Shown here: in pieces, positions 30,001 to 36,326 of the stretch
Layout: each line of letters opens with the position of its first letter
Position numbering within the stretch: the first letter of the stretch is position 1
Assembly (NCBI RefSeq): GCF_000442515.1
Contig: NZ_AQPH01000032.1
Coordinates: 1-36,326 of the forward strand
Length of the DNA: 36,326 nt
Reading direction: 5' to 3'
From: Magnetospirillum fulvum MGU-K5
GTDB taxonomy: Bacteria > Pseudomonadota > Alphaproteobacteria > Rhodospirillales > Magnetospirillaceae
The notes under the pieces: model-generated
What the model saw: the letters and a program-made list of their open reading frames with translations, nothing else
What the model was told of the DNA's origin: nothing
Database searches by the model: none
Translations under genes and position numbers: made by a program

Positions 30001-31233
30001 CCGCGACAGCGAGCGCAGCCGCAACGCCGCCACCAGGGCCACCCCATGTAAGGTGAGCAGGAACAGCGCCACCCAGCTCCAGCCACCCCCGGCCCAGAAC
30101 CAGCCGCCCGCCGAGCCGACGATGCTGGAGCCGACATAATACGCCAGCAAATACAGCGACGAGGCGTGCCCCTTTGCCCCCGCCGCGATGCGGCCGACCC
30201 AGCCGCTGGCGACGGCATGGGTCAGGAAGAACCCGATCGTCAGCAGGATCAGACCGGCCACCATCGTCACCAATCCCTCGGGCAGAGTCAGGGCGACCCC
30301 GGCGGCGGTGATCAGCACCCCAGCCGGAAGCACGGCGCGGCGGCCGAACCGCTCGCTCAGTCCTCCGGCGGCCGAAGAACTGAAAATCCCGAAGATATAG
30401 ACGAAGAACAGCATCCCCAGCGTGGCCTGCCCCATCTCATAGGGCGGCGCGGTAAGGCGGAAGCCGATGTAATTGAACACCGCGACGAAACACCCCATCG
30501 ACAGGAAGCTCATCGCGAACAGCCAGCGCATTGACGGCACCGCCAGATGCCCCCGCCAAGCCGACAGGTGATAACGGACGTCGAACCCGGCATGGGGGGA
30601 GAAGTTGCGCGAGCGGGGGAGCAAAATCAGAAAGCCGATCGCGGCGACCAGACCGGCCACACCGATCCCGGCCATCGCGATCCGCCACGAGAACGCCTCG
30701 ACCAGATGGCCGGTGATGACGCGACCCAACATCCCACCCAGCGCGGTCCCGGCAATATAGAGTCCCATCGCCCGGCCCAGCCCGCGCGCCTCGATCTCCT
30801 CGGCAAGATAGGCCATCGCCACCGCCGGAACACCGCCCAGCGCCAGTCCTTCCAGAGCACGAAGGATCAACAGCACGGTCCAGTCCGGCACCAAAGCAGC
30901 GGCGATATTAAGGGCCGAGGCCACCACCAGCGACCCGAACATCAATCCACGCCGTCCCATCCCTTCCGACACAGCGGCGGCGCAGAGAATCGACACCGCC
31001 AGCAAACTGGTCGATAGCGACAAGGCCAGCGAACTGTGCGCCGGGCTGACCCCGAACTCGGCGGTGAATTCCGGCAACAGAGGCTGGACGCAATAGAGCA
31101 GAGAGAACGTCGCGAACCCGGCCAGGAACAGGGCCAGAGTCACCCGCCGATAGTCCGGACTCCCCAGACGGATGGCACGCACCGCAGACGTTCCATCAGC
31201 GGCGGAAGAAACCGAAGCGGGGGGATGAGTCAT
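29995..31233 (-). CDS. MFS transporter (YnfM-like)
   Basis: A 412-residue, 12-helix major facilitator with an N-terminal Ser/Ala-rich tail. The first half begins YRRVTLALFLAGFATFSLLY and VQPLLPEFTAEFGVSPAHSSLALSLS, resembling the YnfM/arabinose-efflux-like group. The loop 2-3 motif is SEGMGRRGLMFGSLVV, and its repeat in the second half is LSERFGRRAVLPAGV. The substrate is unknown; drug or sugar-metabolite export is typical for relatives. ATG 31233 follows GAAAGG, and a promoter TTGGAA-N17-TTAGAT lies 27 nt upstream. An upstream extension to 31398 has no family similarity. The stop lies in the right end of the palindromic element at 29854-30000. Confidence 0.9.
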   Translation of the reverse strand: MTHPPASVSSAADGTSAVRAIRLGSPDYRRVTLALFLAGFATFSLLYCVQPLLPEFTAEFGVSPAHSSLALSLSTSLLAVSILCAAAVSEGMGRRGLMFGSLVVASALNIAAALVPDWTVLLILRALEGLALGGVPAVAMAYLAEEIEARGLGRAMGLYIAGTALGGMLGRVITGHLVEAFSWRIAMAGIGVAGLVAAIGFLILLPRSRNFSPHAGFDVRYHLSAWRGHLAVPSMRWLFAMSFLSMGCFVAVFNYIGFRLTAPPYEMGQATLGMLFFVYIFGIFSSSAAGGLSERFGRRAVLPAGVLITAAGVALTLPEGLVTMVAGLILLTIGFFLTHAVASGWVGRIAAGAKGHASSLYLLAYYVGSSIVGSAGGWFWAGGGWSWVALFLLTLHGVALVAALRLRSLSRV

Positions 31234-31259
31234 TGAATGGCAACCTTTCTTGGTTCTCC

Positions 31260-31288
31260 ATCTAACGCAGGCGACCGACACTTTCCAA
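31260..31288 (-). promoter_or_regulatory. Candidate promoter of the MFS gene
   Basis: Minus-strand TTGGAA (31283-31288) and TTAGAT (31260-31265) with 17-bp spacing, 27 nt before the start codon. Confidence 0.5.
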
Positions 31289-31643
31289 GCGCAGACCGCC
31301 GTCCCTGACGGATGGCCAGGGTTGGTAAAACCGCATGTCGAGGCGATGGCGGCGGGGTCATCCCCCCGATGCTTGACATCGGACCGGGAATGGCGCACGG
31401 TGCGGGCTGCCTGGACGATCCGCGTTCAGTCCGCTCGCGACAGCGCGCTACGGTCCCTGCCTGACAGGGCGGACCCAATCGTCCCGAGCCATTTTTCCCT
31501 TGCCATGATGACCGTCCGGTCGCGCGTCCGGAAGGTGCCCCGATCGGGCCTCGCTTTTCTGCGTGGCCTATCTCGCCGTCTTTCGCCGGGCCGTTCAGGC
31601 TCTTGGGCGAAGCCGACGGTTCGTCTGCAAAGAAAGAGAGTTC
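31289..31643. other. Long upstream region of the RhlE helicase gene
   Basis: About 350 bp without a supported gene. It contains a bulged hairpin GGTCC-CTG / CAG-GGACC (31452-31475), a T-run at 31493-31497, and an inverted repeat TTCGCC/GGCGAA (31579-31617 region) close to the start. A long structured 5' leader of a DEAD-box helicase gene is plausible, but no convincing -10/-35 pair was found. Confidence 0.35.
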
Positions 31644-32945
31644 ATGACCCTTTTTTCCGATCTCGGTCTCGCCGAACCCCTGCTCAAGGCTCTGGCGACC
31701 GAGGGTTACACCTCCCCCACGCCGATTCAGGAACAGTCGATCCCCCACCTTCTCGCCGGTCATGACGTTCTGGGCCTCGCCCAGACCGGCACCGGCAAGA
31801 CCGCATCCTTCGCCCTTCCGCTGTTGCAGCGCCTTGAGCAATTCAAGAAGCGCGCGATGCCGAAGAGCACCCGGGTGCTGGTGCTGACCCCCACCCGCGA
31901 ACTGGCCGTTCAGGTCGGTCAGAGCTTCCGTACCTATGGCAGCCAGTACCGTCTGCGCCACGCTTTGGTGTTCGGCGGTGTCGGCATGGTGCCGCAGATC
32001 AAGACGATGGCGGGCGGCGTCGACATCCTGGTCGCCACCCCCGGCCGTCTGCTCGATCTGATGAGCCAGGACGCGATCCGCCTCGATTCGGTCGAAGCCC
32101 TGGTCCTCGACGAAGCCGACCGGATGCTCGACATGGGCTTCATCCAGCCGATCCGCAAGATCGTCGCCGCGATGCCGAAATCGCGCCAGACCGTTCTGTT
32201 CTCGGCCACCATGCCCGACAGCATCGTTGGTCTGGCCGAAAGCGTGCTGCACCGTCCGGTCCGGGTCGAAGTCGCCCCGGTCTCCTCGACCGCCGAGAAG
32301 ATCGACCAGAAGGTGATGTTCGTCGACCGCGAGAACAAGCGCACCCTGCTGACCGAGATTCTGGCCGGTAAGGATGTCGGTCGTGCCTTGGTCTTCACCC
32401 GCACCAAGCATGGCGCCAACCGCGTCGCCGAAATGCTGGACAAGGCCGGCATCAGCGCCGATGCGATCCACGGTAACAAGTCGCAAGGCGCCCGTCAGAA
32501 GGCGCTGGCCGACTTCCGCGACGGCAAGATCAAGGCGCTGGTCGCCACCGACATCGCCGCACGCGGCATCGATGTCGACGGCATCACCCATGTGCTGAAT
32601 TACGAGTTGCCGAACGAGCCGGAAAGCTATGTTCACCGGATCGGCCGGACCGCCCGCGCCGGAAACAGCGGTATCGCCGTGTCGCTGTGCGACGCCGATG
32701 AAGTCGCTTATCTGCGCGCGATCGAGAAGACGATCCGTCAGGCCGTTCCGGTCGATGAGGCCCACGCCTATCACGCCGCCCACATCGCCCAGCGCGGTGC
32801 CGGTGGTGGCCGTGGCCGTCCCCAGCAGGCTCCGGGCCGTCGCCCCGGCCAGGGCCAGGGCCGCCCCGCCGCCCGGTCCGGCAGCGGTCATAGCAACAGC
32901 GGCAAGCCCGCTGCGGCCCGTGCTGGTGGTGGCCATCGGGGCTAA
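31644..32945 (+). CDS. DEAD/DEAH-box RNA helicase, RhlE type
   Basis: A 433-residue ATP-dependent RNA helicase for RNA unwinding in ribosome assembly or mRNA turnover. All motifs are intact: Q motif PTPIQEQSIP (26-35), motif I AQTGTGKT (46-53), PTRELAVQV (Ia), TPGR (Ib), DEAD (156-159), SAT (III), VFTRTKHGAN (IV), ARGIDVDGITHVLNYELP (V) and HRIGRTARAG (VI). The C-terminal tail (about 385-433) is rich in Gly/Arg/Gln/Pro repeats (RGAGGGRGRPQQ and similar), an RNA-binding extension typical of RhlE. ATG 31644 follows AAAGAGAG; the frame is open to 31563 without similarity. A terminator lies at 32980-33010. Confidence 0.95.
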   Translation: MTLFSDLGLAEPLLKALATEGYTSPTPIQEQSIPHLLAGHDVLGLAQTGTGKTASFALPLLQRLEQFKKRAMPKSTRVLVLTPTRELAVQVGQSFRTYGSQYRLRHALVFGGVGMVPQIKTMAGGVDILVATPGRLLDLMSQDAIRLDSVEALVLDEADRMLDMGFIQPIRKIVAAMPKSRQTVLFSATMPDSIVGLAESVLHRPVRVEVAPVSSTAEKIDQKVMFVDRENKRTLLTEILAGKDVGRALVFTRTKHGANRVAEMLDKAGISADAIHGNKSQGARQKALADFRDGKIKALVATDIAARGIDVDGITHVLNYELPNEPESYVHRIGRTARAGNSGIAVSLCDADEVAYLRAIEKTIRQAVPVDEAHAYHAAHIAQRGAGGGRGRPQQAPGRRPGQGQGRPAARSGSGHSNSGKPAAARAGGGHRG

Positions 32946-32979
32946 TTCCCCGGTTCAAGACAGTTTTTGACGATCGATT

Positions 32980-33010
32980 CAGGGGAAGCGGGCAACCGCT
33001 TCCCCTGTTT
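32980..33010 (+). terminator. Rho-independent terminator of the helicase gene
   Basis: A perfect 12-bp stem CAGGGGAAGCGG / CCGCTTCCCCTG with a GCAA loop, followed by TTTCGTT. Confidence 0.85.
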
Positions 33011-33035
33011 CGTTGCCCTACCCAAAGGGCAGGGT

Positions 33036-33076
33036 GGTCAGTCGCGGCGATTGCGCTCACAGTGCGCTCACTGACC
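33036..33076. repeat. Nested repeats upstream of the first hemerythrin gene
   Basis: A 7-bp inverted repeat GGTCAGT (33036-33042) / ACTGACC (33070-33076) encloses an 11-bp tandem repeat, TGCGCTCACAG TGCGCTCACTG (33052-33073, one mismatch). It ends 19 bp before the hemerythrin ATG, so it could be an operator or an mRNA structure next to the ribosome site. Confidence 0.5.
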
Positions 33077-33095
33077 GAGGGGGTAGAGGCGGGCC

Positions 33096-33506
33096 ATGTT
33101 TCGTTCTGTGTGGAAATCGGCGTATGAGACGGGGCATCCCCGCATCGATTTCGAACATCGAATCTTTCTCGATCTGATTCTCCAGATCGAAACCGACCTC
33201 TTTGAAGGCGCCCCCCTCGATCTGGTCAAGAGACACATCTCTGAACTGTACAAGTACACTGACTTCCACTTTTTCAGCGAAGAAAGCATCATGATCGATG
33301 TCGGCTTTCCTGACCTGGAAGCGCATCACCGCAATCACGAGCTTCTTCTTGCCGAACTCAAAGGCTTCACCGGCTCGATCTCGCTGGAAACGATCCGCAA
33401 AAAGGATATCGTCGGCTTCCTGATCGAGTGGTTTTCCTTCCACACCGCAGGCGAGGACATCCGGCTGGCCGCCTATGTCCGCGGGAACACGCCAGAGGTG
33501 AAGTGA
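33096..33506 (+). CDS. Bacteriohemerythrin (copy 1)
   Basis: A 136-residue single-domain bacteriohemerythrin, a four-helix non-heme diiron protein that reversibly binds O2. All seven iron ligands are in place: H21 (RIDFEH), H58 and E62 (DFHFFSEE), H77 and H81 (EAHHRNHE), H116 and D121 (FHTAGED). The protein starts MFRSVWKSAYETGHP. It probably serves as a cytosolic O2 store, sensor or scavenger, useful in a microaerobic or phototrophic lifestyle. ATG 33096 is preceded by AGAGGCGGG. A close paralogue follows 67 bp downstream. Confidence 0.93.
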   Translation: MFRSVWKSAYETGHPRIDFEHRIFLDLILQIETDLFEGAPLDLVKRHISELYKYTDFHFFSEESIMIDVGFPDLEAHHRNHELLLAELKGFTGSISLETIRKKDIVGFLIEWFSFHTAGEDIRLAAYVRGNTPEVK

Positions 33507-33537
33507 CCCCTGGTCAGAAACACCGATTCGGACCAAA

Positions 33538-33563
33538 CTCGACCAATGAAAAGATCGGTCGAG
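33538..33563 (+). promoter_or_regulatory. Inverted repeat next to the ribosome site of hemerythrin copy 2
   Basis: CTCGACC (33538-33544) and GGTCGAG (33557-33563) form a 7-bp hairpin whose 3' arm overlaps the GAGGAG ribosome site (33561-33566). It could mask the site and lower or tune translation of the second copy. Confidence 0.35.
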
Positions 33564-33573
33564 GAGTGGAACG

Positions 33574-33984
33574 ATGTTTCGGGCGGAATGGAAGGCGGCT
33601 TACGAAACCGGCCATCAAAGAATCGACTTCGAACATCGAATCTTTCTCGACCTCATCCGCCAGATCGAAGCCGAACTGACGTCCGACGCCCCGGTTGAAA
33701 AGATCAGCCGCAGACTGACAGAACTTTACAAATATGCCGATTTTCACTTCTTCAGTGAAGAAGGCATCATGCTCGATCTGTCTTTCCCGGAATACGATGC
33801 CCACCGGAAAATCCACCTCGCCCTGCTCGATGAACTCAGCCGCTTCATCCTGTCGATGTCGATCGACCTGATCCGCCAGGACGACCTGATCGGCTTCCTG
33901 GTCAATTGGTTTTCCAGCCACACCGCCCGCGAAGACATCAAGATCGCCGACTTCACCCGCGCCCGGATCAAGGGCCAGGAATAA
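33574..33984 (+). CDS. Bacteriohemerythrin (copy 2)
   Basis: A 136-residue paralogue of the preceding gene, with identical length and the same ligand positions: H21, H58, E62, H77, H81, H116 and D121. The N-terminal 30 residues are nearly identical (YETGHxRIDFEHRIFLDLI), while the region between residues 35 and 50 and the last third differ considerably, so the duplication is not recent. ATG 33574 follows GAGGAG. It probably shares a transcript with copy 1. Divergence outside the metal site may reflect different O2 affinity or partner binding (inference). Confidence 0.93.
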   Translation: MFRAEWKAAYETGHQRIDFEHRIFLDLIRQIEAELTSDAPVEKISRRLTELYKYADFHFFSEEGIMLDLSFPEYDAHRKIHLALLDELSRFILSMSIDLIRQDDLIGFLVNWFSSHTAREDIKIADFTRARIKGQE

Positions 33985-34213
33985 ACGGCGATGGACCGGC
34001 CCGTCTGCCGGGGCCGTATTGTCCTAAATCCCGCCCCCTTGCCCTTCGCTCGCCTCTCGGTTACACCCGACACGAGTATCGTGGTCGCGGAAGTTAGGGA
34101 ATAGACAAGGTGAACCAGCACAAGGCGGATTTCGACACCCGAGAGACCAGAGGCCAAGGCTGTCCGGCCCCGATGATTGGGACAATCCTAACCCCCCGGC
34201 CGGAGTGGCGCCG
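33985..34213. other. Intergenic region after the hemerythrins
   Basis: About 230 bp without a supported gene. It begins with a CGGCCCCGGC-like pair (CCGGCCC near 33998 and GGGGCCG near 34010) that may act as a weak terminator for the hemerythrin transcript. No promoter for the following gene could be identified with confidence. Confidence 0.3.
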
Positions 34214-35806
34214 ATGATCCCCCGCCGGTTTTCCCGCAACACCCTTGTTCTGCTGATCCTGCCGATTCTGTTCGTCGCCATCTTGTTTGCGATGCGGACG
34301 GTCAGCCTGCCGCTGTGGCAGCAATTCAATCTCGACCCCGATTATTATTACCTGCTGAACGGGCTGCGGCTGGTCGAGGGGCTGGCGCCCACCGATGTCA
34401 GCCATCCCGGCACCCCGATCCAGGTGTTTGTCGCCCTGGTGCTGCGGCTGATGCATCCGACCGATTCGCTCGAGGCAGTGGTCGCCGCTGTCCTGGCCGA
34501 TCCGGAAGGGCATCTGCTAACCATTACCAGCGTCTTGTACCCGCTGGTCGGGCTGGCCCTGGCCGGGCTGGGCTGGGCCTTTCGCCGTGCCACCGGATCG
34601 CTTGCGGTCGGTCTGCTGGCCCAAAGCGCGCCGTTCCTGTCGATGATCGTGCCTAAATTCGCCCTGCACCCCAAGCCCGAGGCGTTCCTGATCATCGCCG
34701 CCGCTTTGGTGCTGATCGCCACCTTGCCGCTGCTGCGCCCCGAGCCGAGGCGCGACCGACAGGCGCTGTGGCTAGGACTGGCGATCGGGTTCGCGATTGC
34801 CTGCAAGCTTCAGGCGTTGACCCTGGGGCTGGTGCCGCTGTTCCTGCTCGACCGCCGCCGTCTTGTCCTGCTGGCGCTGGCCGCTCCTGCCGGGTTCCTG
34901 CTATTCACCCTGCCCGCCTGGCCCTCGGCCAATATCTGGTTCGACTGGGTGGGCAAGATGGTGCTGCATAGCGGGGCCTATGGCGGCGGTGCCGCCACCG
35001 TGATCGACCCCACCCGCTATCCCCGGGCCATCGTCGGCCTGTTCGGCTCGAAGCTGATCTTTACCGCGGTGTTCATCGCCTCGCTGGCGGCGCTGATTGC
35101 GGCCTTCCGCCGCCGTCGGGTCGATCCCAAAACCCGCCTGCTGGCCGGGCTGGTGCTGGCCCAGCTTTTCACCGTGCTGATCGTCGCCAAGCAATCGGCG
35201 GCGCATTACATGCTGCCCGCTTTGATGCTGACCGGCCCGGCGCTGGGGCTGCTGTACCTGATCACCGCTGAGACGGCGCGTCCGCTGTGGCACCGCCGCG
35301 GCTGGGCAGCGCTGGGGCTGGCGTTGGTGGCGCTGACCATCCCGGCGGTTCGTAGCCAGACCGCCGAACTGGCCCGCTGGACCCGTGCGGCGCAATCATT
35401 CGACATGAGCCGCTTCGCCGCCTGCGCCAAGATCGATTACGATACCGCCTCGTCCTTGCCCTACGCCCTGCTGCGGGGTGACCTGAACGCCCAGGGGCGT
35501 TATTCCCTGCAACTGGCCCGGCTGATGCCCGCCGACACCTATGCCTGGTTCATCAACGACCACACCTGGTGGACGCACGGCTTCATGCATTGGACCCGGC
35601 GGCTCGACATCGCGACTGAGACCGCCGCCTATCCCTGTCTGGTTTTCCGGGGCAGCCAACCCTATATAGCGATTCCCCTGGCGCGACAGGAGATTCCGAG
35701 CTTCCGGCTCGACGATCAGTGCGAGATCGGCGACGAAACCGTCTTCACCATGGGCATCACCTGTGAGGGAAAGCCGATAATGAGTCCGCCCACCACCCCG
35801 CAGTAA
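34214..35806 (+). CDS. Polytopic membrane protein, GT39/ArnT-like glycosyltransferase-type
   Basis: A 530-residue inner-membrane protein with about 10-11 hydrophobic helices and a C-terminal soluble domain (about 395-530). The first periplasmic loop after helix 1 contains LDPDYYYLLNGLRLVEGLAPTDVSHPGTP, where the acidic DPDY resembles the catalytic loop of GT-C (GT39/GT83) lipid-linked sugar transferases. Such enzymes move a sugar from a polyprenyl carrier to lipid or protein on the periplasmic face. The donor and acceptor are not known. ATG 34214 is chosen because GGAG lies 8 nt upstream; GTG 34205 is an alternative. No other polysaccharide genes are adjacent. Confidence 0.7.
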   Translation: MIPRRFSRNTLVLLILPILFVAILFAMRTVSLPLWQQFNLDPDYYYLLNGLRLVEGLAPTDVSHPGTPIQVFVALVLRLMHPTDSLEAVVAAVLADPEGHLLTITSVLYPLVGLALAGLGWAFRRATGSLAVGLLAQSAPFLSMIVPKFALHPKPEAFLIIAAALVLIATLPLLRPEPRRDRQALWLGLAIGFAIACKLQALTLGLVPLFLLDRRRLVLLALAAPAGFLLFTLPAWPSANIWFDWVGKMVLHSGAYGGGAATVIDPTRYPRAIVGLFGSKLIFTAVFIASLAALIAAFRRRRVDPKTRLLAGLVLAQLFTVLIVAKQSAAHYMLPALMLTGPALGLLYLITAETARPLWHRRGWAALGLALVALTIPAVRSQTAELARWTRAAQSFDMSRFAACAKIDYDTASSLPYALLRGDLNAQGRYSLQLARLMPADTYAWFINDHTWWTHGFMHWTRRLDIATETAAYPCLVFRGSQPYIAIPLARQEIPSFRLDDQCEIGDETVFTMGITCEGKPIMSPPTTPQ

Positions 35807-35868
35807 CAGGAAACCAAGACGGCGGACTGGAAAAGTTGTCCCTCACGTCGTATAGAGGACGCTTTCCG

Positions 35869-36326
<458 letters not shown>

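Noticed and set aside
31230-32936. 568-codon open frame on the minus strand over the RhlE gene
   Set aside because: Antisense to a helicase gene with all motifs intact; no recognisable family.

Overview
The window reads as a chromosomal segment of a purple non-sulfur alphaproteobacterium, most like Rhodospirillales (Phaeospirillum/Magnetospirillum-type). The evidence is the bacteriochlorophyll genes bchI, bchD, bchO and bchJ, an Alas-type hemA (C4 pathway of alphaproteobacteria), the DUF1476 ATPase-inhibitor family and DUF4169, which are typical of alphaproteobacteria, and high G+C. The species assignment is inference.

Layout. 1-5.8 kb: a truncated enoyl-CoA hydratase diverges from pyrE. An LrgA/LrgB pair and a class III aminotransferase follow on the + strand, then hemA with a structured leader and a strong terminator. 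5.8-8.2 kb: a nucleotide-sugar epimerase (-), rpsD (+) with a clear sigma70 promoter and terminator, and tRNA-Gln(TTG). 8.26-16.15 kb: a six-gene minus-strand operon encoding a TonB-dependent heme-type receptor, a TonB protein, a CobN-like chelatase with a signal peptide and a C-terminal membrane anchor, a MotA/TolQ/ExbB channel protein, an ExbD-like DUF2149 protein and HemP. It is preceded by a promoter overlapping a Fur-like palindrome. 16.3-19.3 kb: a small membrane ORF, azoR-pirin divergent from a LysR regulator, and a small conserved-looking protein. 19.5-24.3 kb: bchJ divergent from bchI-bchD-bchO, separated by a 450-bp region with a perfect 24-bp direct repeat next to both promoters. 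24.5-25.9 kb: amt with a sigma54-type promoter and an IHF-like site. 26-29.9 kb: a tandem duplication of tRNA-Asp(GTC) with its promoter and hairpin, DUF4169, an Hpt protein, tRNA-Pro(TGG), a PAS-PAS-GGDEF protein, DUF1476 and NRDE. 29.85-30.0 kb: a possible miniature element made of nested palindromes. 30-36.3 kb: an MFS transporter, an RhlE-type DEAD-box helicase, two tandem bacteriohemerythrins, a polytopic glycosyltransferase-like membrane protein, and the start of a class II DAHP synthase.

How the genes work together. Tetrapyrrole metabolism is the main theme. hemA makes 5-aminolevulinate, BchI/BchD are magnesium-chelatase subunits that commit protoporphyrin to bacteriochlorophyll, and BchO and BchJ belong to the same pathway. 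The 8.3-16.1 kb operon looks like a heme or metallotetrapyrrole acquisition system. A Ton-driven receptor would feed a periplasmic, membrane-anchored CobN-family protein, with a dedicated ExbB/DUF2149 motor. This gene set parallels the hmu (hmuR-S-T/U/V) loci of Bacteroidetes, in which the CobN-like HmuS acts on heme. No heme ABC permease, heme oxygenase or CobS/CobT partner is encoded in the window. This operon is the most notable system here; its substrate and reaction direction are inferred.
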